Assembly: GCF_002531575.1 (NCBI RefSeq)
Contig: NZ_NWTI01000008.1
Span: 124,001-188,000 of the forward strand
DNA: 64,000 nucleotides
Reading direction: 5' to 3'
Source: Bradyrhizobium sp. Y36
GTDB lineage: Bacteria; Pseudomonadota; Alphaproteobacteria; Rhizobiales; Xanthobacteraceae
Position numbers and translations under genes: made by a program. Under the pieces are notes generated by a model. The model was not told the DNA's origin. It made no database searches and saw only the letters and a list, made by a program, of their open reading frames with translations. This document shows positions 15,928 to 23,399 of this stretch, in pieces (the stretch's first letter is position 1; every line of letters starts with the position of its first letter).

Positions 15928-15963
15928 TTTGTGCTTGATGCATATCGCTTCGCTCCATCCATG

Positions 15964-17559
15964 CTACGCGCTCTTCAACCGCTCCGCCATGCGCTCGGCG
16001 ATGGCGACCGTGGTCAGGTGCGTATTTGCGCGCGGCACTTCCGGCATGATCGAGGCATCGATCACGCGCAGGCCCGTGCAGCCGATCACCCGGCAGTCGG
16101 GATCGACGACGGAACGCGGATCGTTGATTGCGCCCATGCGGCAGGTGCCGCTGGCGTGCTGGGCATCGCTGCACTCGGCGAACAGCCAGTCATCCAGCTC
16201 GGCATCGCTGAACGGCTCGGCCATGGAGCGGCCGCTGCTGCCGTAGTCGACGCGGGATGCGATCTCGGTCACGGCCGGTTGCAGGCAGATGTCTCGCAGG
16301 CGGCGGACGCCGTCGCGCATGCGTTCGAGGTCGCGCGGATCGGACAGCATGCGTTCCTCGACCGCAGGGTCGACCTCCGGGTCGGTCGTGGTGATGCGGA
16401 CGTGGCCTTGGCTGAAGGCCTGATATACCGATACGGCGATGCGTCCCAGCGAGACCACGGCCAGCGCCTGCGGCGTGCGGGCGAGATTGCCTGCGATCAT
16501 GATCATGTCGTTGTCGCCGGCGCCCGCCAAGCCGGACGAATAACGCAGGCAGCAATTGGTGTGCCGGTGCATCAGCGTCGAGACCTGGCGGTCGTCGCGC
16601 AGGTGCAGGAGCGCATTGACGATCGGATGGTCCAGCAGGTTCTCACCGACCGGCAGGTCGGCGCGGACCGGAATGCCGAGCCGCTCCAGCAGCGCGGCTG
16701 GGCCGATGCCGGAGCGTTGCAGGATGGCCGGCGAATGGATCGCGCCGGCGCAGAGGATCACCTCGCGCGCGGCGCGGGGCGTATAGGACTGGCCGCTGAC
16801 GCGAACGCGCACGCCGCTGGCGTGCAGCCGGTTGCCCTCGAACACGATGGTGTCGACCAGCGCGTTGCCGACGATGGTGAGGTTGGCGCGGCCGCGCACC
16901 GGCTCCAGATAGCCGTCATTGGTGGAGATGCGCAGGCCCGCTTCGCTGTTGATCGCGTAGGGCGAGACGCCGGTGCCTTCGGGCGCATTGTGGTCCTCGC
17001 ACCAGCCATAGCCGAGCGCGAGCGCCGACGACCGCAGCGCCCGGTCGACATTGCCCCAATCCGGGATCGGCGCGCGATAGACCGGGATCGGCCCGCGGTC
17101 GCCATGATAGTGCGCCTCAGGGAAATTCTTGTCGGTCTCGAGCTTGCAGAAGAACGGCAGCATCTCGTCCCAGGACCAGCCGGTGCAGCCGGCCTCTGCC
17201 CAGCGGTCGAGATCGTCGGGGACGGCGCGGATCGCGATCTGGCCGTTGATGGTCGAACTGCCGCCCATCGCCCGGCCGCGCCACAGCAGCAGCGGCTCCT
17301 GCCGCTCGGTGCGCCGCGCGAGCAGCTTCGGCCAGCGGAAGTCGTCGTCGCCGATGGCGCGCATCGGGTTCGGGATGCGGATATGCTCCGGTGTGGTCGC
17401 GGTGCGCAAATCCTGCCCGGCTTCCAGCAGCAGCACGCGATGCGCGGGGTCTTCGCTGAGCCGCGCAGCCAGCGTCGCCCCGGCGGAACCGCCGCCGATG
17501 ATGATGGTGTCGTAGTCCTGCTCAAGTATTTGCGCTTGCTCCCATGTGCTTCGCTTCAC
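15964..17559 (-). CDS. GMC-family FAD-dependent oxidoreductase (choline dehydrogenase-like)
   Basis: The 531-aa enzyme has the FAD-binding G-G-G-S-A-G-A-T-L near residues 22-30, the GMC signature around G-R-A-M-G-G-S-S-T-I-N-G, and the C-terminal catalytic pair H-A-S-G-T-C-R-M-G and N-T-H-L. It oxidises an alcohol of unknown identity. The GTG start at 17559 and the first dozen codons lie in repeat-like sequence also seen elsewhere (GTGAAGCGAAGCACATGGG), so the native start may have been replaced. Confidence 0.88.
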   Translation of the reverse strand: MKRSTWEQAQILEQDYDTIIIGGGSAGATLAARLSEDPAHRVLLLEAGQDLRTATTPEHIRIPNPMRAIGDDDFRWPKLLARRTERQEPLLLWRGRAMGGSSTINGQIAIRAVPDDLDRWAEAGCTGWSWDEMLPFFCKLETDKNFPEAHYHGDRGPIPVYRAPIPDWGNVDRALRSSALALGYGWCEDHNAPEGTGVSPYAINSEAGLRISTNDGYLEPVRGRANLTIVGNALVDTIVFEGNRLHASGVRVRVSGQSYTPRAAREVILCAGAIHSPAILQRSGIGPAALLERLGIPVRADLPVGENLLDHPIVNALLHLRDDRQVSTLMHRHTNCCLRYSSGLAGAGDNDMIMIAGNLARTPQALAVVSLGRIAVSVYQAFSQGHVRITTTDPEVDPAVEERMLSDPRDLERMRDGVRRLRDICLQPAVTEIASRVDYGSSGRSMAEPFSDAELDDWLFAECSDAQHASGTCRMGAINDPRSVVDPDCRVIGCTGLRVIDASIMPEVPRANTHLTTVAIAERMAERLKSA

Positions 17560-17565
17560 CTCGTG

Positions 17566-18096
17566 CTACGGCGCGATCGGTCGTGGCCGATCTGGCGCGA
17601 TCCAGCCCGGAGGCAGCGGTTCGCTGTAGCCGTCGGCTTTGGGAAAGCCCGAGCCGGATACGAATTGTCCAGTCGGTCCCTTGAAGCCGAGAATGTACCA
17701 GACCTCGACGAGATATCCGGCGGTTCGGTCGCGGTCCTCCGTCGCGAGCCAAAACACCTGCTTCATGCCTTTGCCGATCAATCGCGAGACGTCGCGCGCG
17801 TGAACGGGACCGTCAGGCTGCGCGAGAACGGCGTCGATGACATCATCGACAGCGCCCGTGGCCCGCACGCGGTCTTCGGGTGTCTCGGCGCCGGTGTAAC
17901 CCAACGGTGGAAACTGATGAGGCTGAAATTTGGCTTCGGCGCGCAGCCGCTCCAGAACGCTGCGCTTCTCCGGCGTGAGCTGCACGACCTCGCTCGAGGG
18001 GGCGGGAAAGAGCTGGCTGTATTTCCAATAAAGAAAGCCGCCGAATGCGATCACGCAGAAGATGAGGGCGCTGACGAAGATCAAGAGGTATTTCAT
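17566..18096 (-). CDS. Membrane-anchored hypothetical protein
   Basis: The 176-aa product has one N-terminal transmembrane helix (4-24) and a soluble domain outside. The segment Q-P-H-Q-F-P-P-L-G-Y-T-G and the Trp/Tyr-rich V-F-W-L-A-T-E-D-R-D-R are its most distinctive features. No family was recognised. Its stop lies six bases before the GMC oxidoreductase start, so the pair may be co-transcribed, although the junction is repeat sequence. Confidence 0.6.
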   Translation of the reverse strand: MKYLLIFVSALIFCVIAFGGFLYWKYSQLFPAPSSEVVQLTPEKRSVLERLRAEAKFQPHQFPPLGYTGAETPEDRVRATGAVDDVIDAVLAQPDGPVHARDVSRLIGKGMKQVFWLATEDRDRTAGYLVEVWYILGFKGPTGQFVSGSGFPKADGYSEPLPPGWIAPDRPRPIAP

Positions 18097-18218
18097 TGAG
18101 ACCGAGGCGAAAACGCGTTCCGTTTATCCATTTGGCGGGCACGGCATGGACGGCGAGGTTAACACATTGGTGATGTCTTTGCGGTCATTTTCGCGACCTC
18201 AGTCAGCGAGGAGACACC

Positions 18219-18485
18219 ATGTCCGACATCACCATTCCCGGCGGCAAGATCCGTTCCTTCGTCGAGCGGATCGAGAACCTCGACACGGAGATGCAGGAGT
18301 TGAGCGAGCAGAAGAAGGAAGTCTTCGCGGAAGCCAAGGGCGACGGTTTCGACGTGAAGATTCTCAAGGAGATCATCAAGCTGCGCAAGGAAGACAAGAA
18401 CGAGCGCGACGAGCGCGAAAGCCTGCTCGACCTCTACATGCGCGCGATGGAGACGGCCTCGCCGGAGCAGGCGAAGGCGGCGTGA
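18219..18485 (+). CDS. UPF0335/DUF2312 protein, GapR-like nucleoid protein
   Basis: The 88-aa all-helical protein matches the UPF0335 family: F-V-E-R-I-E-N-L-D-T-E, K-K-E-V-F-A-E-A-K-G-D-G-F-D and K-I-L-K-E-I-I-K-L-R-K. The Caulobacter member GapR binds overtwisted AT-rich DNA and helps chromosome dynamics. The ATG has GAGGAG upstream. Compared with GapR the N terminus is shorter. It is monocistronic. Confidence 0.88.
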   Translation: MSDITIPGGKIRSFVERIENLDTEMQELSEQKKEVFAEAKGDGFDVKILKEIIKLRKEDKNERDERESLLDLYMRAMETASPEQAKAA

Positions 18486-18583
18486 GAGGATTGGGTAGTC
18501 TTTGAGGAGATATGGCCGCGATCCCGGCGATTGCGGCCGTCACGCGGTGACAATTGCCCAAGGGGAAGCGCAGCAGAACCCAC

Positions 18584-18691
18584 CGTCATTCCGGGGCGCG
18601 CCCGCTTGGGCGCGAGCCCGGAATCCATCGGGCGGCACGACACGAGGCGCAATGGATTCCGGGCTCGCGCTTCGCGCGCCCCGGAATGACG
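18584..18691. repeat. Intergenic palindromic element (GTCATTCCGGGGCGCG type)
   Basis: Ends CGTCATTCCGGGGCGCG and CGCGCCCCGGAATGACG are inverted copies and the inner arms (GAGCCCGGAATCCAT/ATGGATTCCGGGCTC) also pair, so the whole can form one long hairpin. It lies between the convergent UPF0335 and ParB-like genes and may serve as a bidirectional terminator. Confidence 0.85.
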
Positions 18692-18701
18692 GCGCCGGCC
18701 C

Positions 18702-19214
18702 TCAATAGCGGCTGCCGCTGCCCTTCTGCTGCGTGATCCAGTCCGACAGTGATTTCGGTTTCGCCTTCACCATCCGGACGGGCGATGTCTTCGGATTGTC
18801 GCGCAAGCCTTTCGTCGAGCCTGCGCGCGGCGCTTGCGTTGCGTTGTCTCTCGAGGCCGCCGTCGATGCCTCCGCGGCCTCCTTCTCCAGGCGCAACTGT
18901 TTCAATCGCGCCATCTTGATGCGCTCGGCCTCGACTTCCGGCCGCTCGGCGAGCAGCGGCTTGGGTTGAGCAAGCTCGGCCGGAACCAGGACACCAAGAA
19001 TGGTCGTCTCGCCGAGCGCCTTGCAGGCCTCCAGCCGATGCAGTCCCTCGACCAGAACGACGCGGTCCCCATCGAGCCGAACGGAAATCGGGGCCTGTTG
19101 TCCGATGTCCAGCATGCTTTCCGCGATCTCCGCGACGGTCTCGGGCTTGAGGGTCTTCTTCAATTTTGTGGGAACGAAGATTGTCTCGACCGGGAAGCTT
19201 TCCGGCTTGGGCAT
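18702..19214 (-). CDS. ParB/sulfiredoxin-like nuclease-fold protein
   Basis: The 170-aa product has an N-terminal ParB-like domain (about 1-90) with P-I-S-V-R-L-D-G-D-R-V-V-L-V-E-G-L-H-R-L-E-A; the G-L-H-R (57-60) motif is the ParB signature. There is no HTH, so it is not a partitioning ParB. The C terminus is basic (Lys/Arg/Ser), ending S-D-W-I-T-Q-Q-K-G-S-G-S-R-Y. Likely DNA- or nucleotide-linked; function unknown. Confidence 0.72.
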   Translation of the reverse strand: MPKPESFPVETIFVPTKLKKTLKPETVAEIAESMLDIGQQAPISVRLDGDRVVLVEGLHRLEACKALGETTILGVLVPAELAQPKPLLAERPEVEAERIKMARLKQLRLEKEAAEASTAASRDNATQAPRAGSTKGLRDNPKTSPVRMVKAKPKSLSDWITQQKGSGSRY

Positions 19215-19380
19215 AAGGTGACTCCGCTTCTACCGGGCCCGCCGGAACGCATGCCGGCGGTGTCTGGAGTTTAGGGGTGAACAGGTCGACCGCAAAGGCA
19301 ATTTCGGCGGCGGGGCGTGAGGAACGAAATGCGAAAGCGTTCGATTGATAGGCATCACCACACACTCACAGGAGACACGG

Positions 19381-19944
19381 ATGGAACTGTCCGGAAAAAA
19401 GATCGCGATTCTGGCCACCAATGGCTTCGAGCAATCGGAACTCGAAGTGCCGCGTGACACGCTCAAGGCGGCCGGTGCGACCGTAGAGATCATTTCGCTG
19501 CAGCCGGGCGAGATCAAGGGCTGGGACGAGAAGGACTGGGGCCGCCCCGTCAAGGTCGACAAGACCCTCGACCAGGCCGCGGCCGCCGACTATGACGCGC
19601 TCGTGCTGCCCGGCGGGCAGATCAACCCCGACCTGCTGCGCGTCGAGCCCAAGGCGCTTCAATTCATCAAGAGCGTCTTCGATGCCAAGAAGGTCGTCGC
19701 CGCGGTCTGCCATGCGCCCTGGCTGCTGGTCGAGACGGGGATCGCGAAGGGCCGCCGGATGACGTCGTACAAATCGATCAAGACCGACGTCGCCAATGCC
19801 GGGGCGAAGTGGGAGGATTCGGAGGTCGTCGTCGACCAGGGCGTCATCACCTCGCGCAACCCCGGTGACCTCAAGGCGTTCAGCGCGAAGATCATCGAAG
19901 AGGTGAAGGAAGGGCGCCACATGCAGCGCAGCAGCGCGGCTTAG
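19381..19944 (+). CDS. DJ-1/PfpI-family protein (YhbO-like)
   Basis: The 187-aa protein has the type 1 glutamine amidotransferase-like fold: K-I-A-I-L-A-T-N-G-F-E-Q-S-E-L, the L-V-L-P-G-G segment near 76-81, and the nucleophile elbow A-A-V-C-H-A-P-W-L-L with Cys-His. Relatives act as stress proteins or deglycases/glyoxalase III. ATG at 19381 follows CAGGAGAC; the longer frame from 19345 has no ribosome site. Confidence 0.88.
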   Translation: MELSGKKIAILATNGFEQSELEVPRDTLKAAGATVEIISLQPGEIKGWDEKDWGRPVKVDKTLDQAAAADYDALVLPGGQINPDLLRVEPKALQFIKSVFDAKKVVAAVCHAPWLLVETGIAKGRRMTSYKSIKTDVANAGAKWEDSEVVVDQGVITSRNPGDLKAFSAKIIEEVKEGRHMQRSSAA

Positions 19945-19949
19945 CCATG

Positions 19950-20024
19950 ATTGCGGTGACGGTGCACCATCCAGCCGCGGTCGTGGAGGAGGGGCGACGA
20001 ATGTTTGGGCACTGTCACCGTAAT
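19950..20024. repeat. 75-bp element with 16-bp inverted ends
   Basis: ATTGCGGTGACGGTGC (19950-19965) and GCACTGTCACCGTAAT (20009-20024) are inverted copies matching at 14 of 16 positions, enclosing 43 bases. It begins six bases after the DJ-1/PfpI stop codon. It could be a mini transposable remnant or a large hairpin. Confidence 0.55.
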
Positions 20025-20063
20025 ACCGCGCGCTAGTGATCCTAGGCCGCCCTTACAAATGTT

Positions 20064-20096
20064 ATGGTACCGCTCAGCTGAGTGTTACCATTTTTC
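20064..20096 (+). terminator. Long hairpin followed by T-run
   Basis: Bases 20064-20091 form a palindrome (24 of 28 symmetric; ATGGTA and TACCAT ends, CTCAGCTGAG centre) followed by TTTTT. It fits an intrinsic terminator for the DJ-1/PfpI transcript and marks the left edge of the accessory block. As DNA it could also be an operator. Confidence 0.6.
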
Positions 20097-20187
20097 CTTG
20101 CAACCCAAGAGAGAATTCGGCAGAATTCGTTCATTTAGGGCAGGCAAGCTTATCTAAAGAACTTTTTATGCTCCAGAGGAGCGGATC

Positions 20188-21048
20188 ATGGCCTTGTTGC
20201 CATTGGAAGTTTTGAACACGGCGCGTCGCGCAGTTCCTGTCGTTGATTTCGCCCTTGGAGCCGCTGGCATCGCAGCGGCAGGGGCAATCGTTGTCGGTTT
20301 TCTGGGGTATAGCCGCGCAACGTTCGTGATCTTCGGCGGCATGCTAATTGCCATGTTGCTACTCATCGTTTGCGCACGGTTATTGTCTGCTCGAAGTGCG
20401 CCGATTTTAGCGGCGGGCATAGCAATGGTTTGGGCTGTCGCCCTGTTCTTCATCACCTTTCTCGTTTTCACTGCGACCGCGGTCGCAATGAAATGGCCGA
20501 ATGTCTGGGCGTCACTGCTTCTCGGAGATCCTCCGATCCAAGCAGCGACTTTGTCGGTTTGCGCCCTCGCAGGTGAGAAGGCCGTTGGCTCGTGTGGTAG
20601 CTCGTCTGGACGATATGTAGTCACCAACATCAGATTTGATGATAGCGATCATGGCTTGGTGGTTCGCAACGCACCGAATCTCAACGGGATCCCTGTTGGT
20701 CTCATTCCTCCCAATGGCACCGAGATTACAGTTGGTGAGTGCAGTGGAGAATGGTGCCCTGTCGAATGCAAGAACACGAGAGGATGGTCTCGCGCCAGGT
20801 ATTTGACTTCGCGTTCTGCTGCTCTCTTCTCAGTAGCGAAGAGCAATTCGAGCGAACCTCAGGAGGTAATTGTACGAAACGGTCCGGACCAATTTTGTCC
20901 ATCTATCGGTTCAATTCCTGTCCAAGGACGGGATATCATCGTTCACACATGCGAGCCTGGTCCCACCGATAAGCTAAACTGGTGTCGCGTGACTTACTCT
21001 GGGATGTCGGGATTTGCGTTGGCGACAAGGCTTGCCTCGCAGAATTGA
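20188..21048 (+). CDS. Membrane protein with two SH3-like domains
   Basis: The 286-aa protein has three or four N-terminal hydrophobic helices (about 18-108) followed by two bacterial SH3-like repeats. Each begins with V-x-V-R-N-(A/G)-P (about 152-158 and 228-234), contains a W-C motif and ends near R-Y-L or T-R-L. These domains commonly bind peptidoglycan peptides. Cysteines (at least eight) suggest disulfides outside the membrane. The ATG follows AGAGGAGCGG. Codon use is less GC-rich than the flanks, so it is probably accessory. Confidence 0.65.
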   Translation: MALLPLEVLNTARRAVPVVDFALGAAGIAAAGAIVVGFLGYSRATFVIFGGMLIAMLLLIVCARLLSARSAPILAAGIAMVWAVALFFITFLVFTATAVAMKWPNVWASLLLGDPPIQAATLSVCALAGEKAVGSCGSSSGRYVVTNIRFDDSDHGLVVRNAPNLNGIPVGLIPPNGTEITVGECSGEWCPVECKNTRGWSRARYLTSRSAALFSVAKSNSSEPQEVIVRNGPDQFCPSIGSIPVQGRDIIVHTCEPGPTDKLNWCRVTYSGMSGFALATRLASQN

Positions 21049-21161
21049 CGCGATCGAGCGGTGCGTGGCCTAGACAAGCAAAGCGATATCCCGAACTTCA
21101 AAGCTTCAGCATTCCTGGATTTCGCTCCACTCATCCAGGCCAGCGCTAGCAAGGAGAGTTG

Positions 21162-21410
21162 ATGAGCAACGGGATCAGCAAGTCGGAGCGTGGCGGCAAC
21201 TCAGCCTATTTGCAAATGGGCGCTTGGTACGATCAAAAGACCGGGCACATACACCTGACCATCCCAGGCACCGGATGGTTTCACACCACGGTTACGGACG
21301 ATCCAAAGAGTGTGCGGGGCAATCCAAACCTCTACGCTAAACTGGCGCGCGCGCTTAAGGAAGCCGGCGTCCCGGGACCTGACTTCAACGCATCCGAGGC
21401 CTCTGACTAG
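21162..21410 (+). CDS. Small hypothetical protein (82 aa)
   Basis: The hydrophilic product has the segment T-G-H-I-H-L-T-I-P-G-T-G-W-F-H-T-T-V and a C-terminal helix (L-Y-A-K-L-A-R-A-L-K-E-A-G). AAGGAG lies just upstream of ATG at 21162 (a TTG at 21159 is adjacent). It looks like a conserved orphan of Bradyrhizobium-type genomes; no function can be assigned. Repeat-like sequence (TCGCTCCACTCATCCAGGC) lies upstream near 21122-21141. Confidence 0.6.
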   Translation: MSNGISKSERGGNSAYLQMGAWYDQKTGHIHLTIPGTGWFHTTVTDDPKSVRGNPNLYAKLARALKEAGVPGPDFNASEASD

Positions 21411-21534
21411 CTGGCAGCTTCGGGGGAGTTAGCTCCATCCGGAGCAATCATGGAGGGTTAGGTCGCCGCATTGCCAACTCGTCTCCTCCGTTGTGCTGAA
21501 CTTGTCCTACCGGAGCTAACCGCACACTATGCGT

Positions 21535-22164
21535 TCAGACCTTAGCCTCTATGCCGGTTACAATCTTTTCAATTACAGCTTTTACTTCGTCGACGTCCTG
21601 ACGGGTTATCGTCCAAGGTGTACGCGGAATGCCAGGCTGAAGATCGCCCTCATGAACGATCTTGTTCCGCCGATTAACGACCTGTGTGAGCTCGCCCTTC
21701 AGTGCTGACGCTTGGACTTTCACTATTGCTGGGGCGGCGGCGCCGTGATGCCGGACAATTTCATTCCACAACTCGATCGGTGACACCATCCTGATCCCAT
21801 CTGCAATATCATCTGGAAATTGATAAGTCGCCCTCGCTAGTCTTGTTCTTATCTCAAGATCGAACGCCGTATCGCTAGCGTGCCCCGGGCCGCTCGCATG
21901 GATTCTCATGAGCGTATCGCTGGAGATTTGAAGCTTTGAGTATCCTGGGCAGACAGGGCGTGCACCCTGAAATATTTTCAACAAATTTTGCGCAACGACT
22001 TCGTGAACATAAAGGTCGAGGGCGCTAACGCGCATCGCCCATTCTGCACGGAGGAGATCGTCCGATTGGACCACTGGAGCGACATTGTTCATGAAATACG
22101 CGTGCAAAGTCACGAACAGGTCGGCTCGATTCCAAACGTCATCGAAGTAGGCTTTGGGCGTCAT
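21535..22164 (-). CDS. HEPN-domain protein (RiboL-PSP-HEPN-like), putative RNase
   Basis: The 209-aa helical protein carries the HEPN signature R-R-N-K-I-V-H-E-G-D near its C terminus: Arg166-x4-His171, the catalytic motif of HEPN ribonucleases. An N-terminal helix with S-A-L-D-L-Y-V-H-E-V fits the RiboL-PSP-HEPN subgroup. ATG at 22164 lies seven bases after the stop codon of the ParA-like gene, so the two form a coupled operon. Such domains act as toxins or abortive-infection effectors; that role here is inferred. Confidence 0.7.
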   Translation of the reverse strand: MTPKAYFDDVWNRADLFVTLHAYFMNNVAPVVQSDDLLRAEWAMRVSALDLYVHEVVAQNLLKIFQGARPVCPGYSKLQISSDTLMRIHASGPGHASDTAFDLEIRTRLARATYQFPDDIADGIRMVSPIELWNEIVRHHGAAAPAIVKVQASALKGELTQVVNRRNKIVHEGDLQPGIPRTPWTITRQDVDEVKAVIEKIVTGIEAKV

Positions 22165-22171
22165 CGATGTA

Positions 22172-23209
22172 TTAAGTTGTCAATGCAATGACCTTCTTCG
22201 CGCAGTCCTCAAATCCCGCGTAGAAAACGTCCATGCTTTCCTTTGCTTGATCCCAGATAGCGCCACGGCCGACAATCGCTGGCGTCAATGCGTAAACTGG
22301 CATCTGGTGTTCTTGAGAAAGAGCAATGAGGGAATTGAAGTCGGCAACTTCCATGATGGGATGCCATGGAGCGTCTCCGACCCTTGCCGTGTAGTCAGCA
22401 ATGTCGAGCAGCTTTGCCTTTGCAAGTTCGGGGACCAGTTGGTCCTTGAGGCCGGCCACGAGCTGGTCAATCCAGTGCTGGAATGCACTGCTTGCTGCTC
22501 CTTTTCGGGGACGGTATTTTTGAATGACCGCGCCAATGAAGGTGGCTTGAGGATCGGGAAACGGATAGTCCGCTGTCTTGAGAACTTCGATGCCTCTTGC
22601 AGTTTCTGCCCAAGCCTTCCACCGAGGAAGAACTCTAGTGAGAGATGACAGTGCCATTGCTGAAAAGTAGTCGGGGTGGAGCGGGACGATAAAGTGGTCG
22701 CTGGTCATCAGTAGGTTTTGATTAACCGGTCCTAAGCTGGGGCTCATATCTACGAAAACATAGTCTGCCTCATATTTTTCAGCGGTTGCAGACAGCATGA
22801 ACCTAATTGACCCAGGCAAATTGCGGAGAGCCAACAGGGAGCCGCTTAGTTCCTGTGCTATTCCCAACGTAGTTTCGTACTCCGCAAGGCCGATATGCCC
22901 GGGAAGTAAGAGCAGATTGTCATTGCCTTCAACAGCAATGCACTCCGCACCAACGATTTGACGGGGCTTCGATTCAAAGGCTGGCGACAAGGCATCTTTA
23001 ACGTTGTTTGCGGGGTTTTCTTTGTAGGTTGCTTCAAGGTCTTCGACACCTTTGAAGCCAAGGACCATGCCTGTCAGATTGCACTGCGGGTCGAAGTCGA
23101 CCACGATGACTTTCTTGCCCATTGTGCCAAGCATCCAAGCAAGATTGAACACGGTCGTAGTCTTCGATACGCCGCCCTTGTGATTGAAGAAATTGACAAT
23201 CTTACCCAT
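22172..23209 (-). CDS. ParA/Soj-like ATPase
   Basis: The 345-aa P-loop ATPase has the deviant Walker A motif H-K-G-G-V-S-K-T-T (10-18; Ser replaces the usual Gly before Lys), V-V-D-F-D-P-Q (36-42) and D-Y-V-F-V-D-M-S-P-S. The C-terminal part (about 220-345) is longer than in chromosomal ParA and lacks a known domain. No parB or parS-like partner lies beside it. ATG at 23209 begins right at the P-loop. It is transcribed ahead of the HEPN gene. Confidence 0.85.
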   Translation of the reverse strand: MGKIVNFFNHKGGVSKTTTVFNLAWMLGTMGKKVIVVDFDPQCNLTGMVLGFKGVEDLEATYKENPANNVKDALSPAFESKPRQIVGAECIAVEGNDNLLLLPGHIGLAEYETTLGIAQELSGSLLALRNLPGSIRFMLSATAEKYEADYVFVDMSPSLGPVNQNLLMTSDHFIVPLHPDYFSAMALSSLTRVLPRWKAWAETARGIEVLKTADYPFPDPQATFIGAVIQKYRPRKGAASSAFQHWIDQLVAGLKDQLVPELAKAKLLDIADYTARVGDAPWHPIMEVADFNSLIALSQEHQMPVYALTPAIVGRGAIWDQAKESMDVFYAGFEDCAKKVIALTT

Positions 23210-23343
23210 AGCGGCAGGCTCCGCATTCCATTGATGAGAAATGTTGCACGTGTCTGAAATGGAGGTCAATCGGACGTTGGATTGAGATCGGTCTTGTAGC
23301 GTTGGGTCCTTCGTGCAGCAAATTGTGGTTGTTAGGAAGAGCA

Positions 23344-23368
23344 AACGGCGGCCGTGGGCCGCCGTTTG
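23344..23368 (-). terminator. Hairpin downstream of nrdJ
   Basis: Perfect 11-base arms (AAACGGCGGCC/GGCCGCCGTTT) with a 3-base loop follow the nrdJ stop by about 30 bases. The trailing T-tract is short (TTTGCTCTTCC on the minus strand). Confidence 0.6.
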
Positions 23369-23399
23369 TACGTCAGTGCTGACTCAATACTGACAGATG

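Noticed and set aside
15931..18099. 722-aa open frame on the plus strand
   Set aside because: Opposite strand of the GMC oxidoreductase and the neighbouring membrane protein, both recognisable; the product is compositionally unnatural.
22172..23209. Chromosomal or plasmid partition locus
   Set aside because: No parB or parS repeats adjoin the ParA-like gene; the ParB-like protein at 18702-19214 lacks an HTH and is 3 kb away on the other side of several genes.
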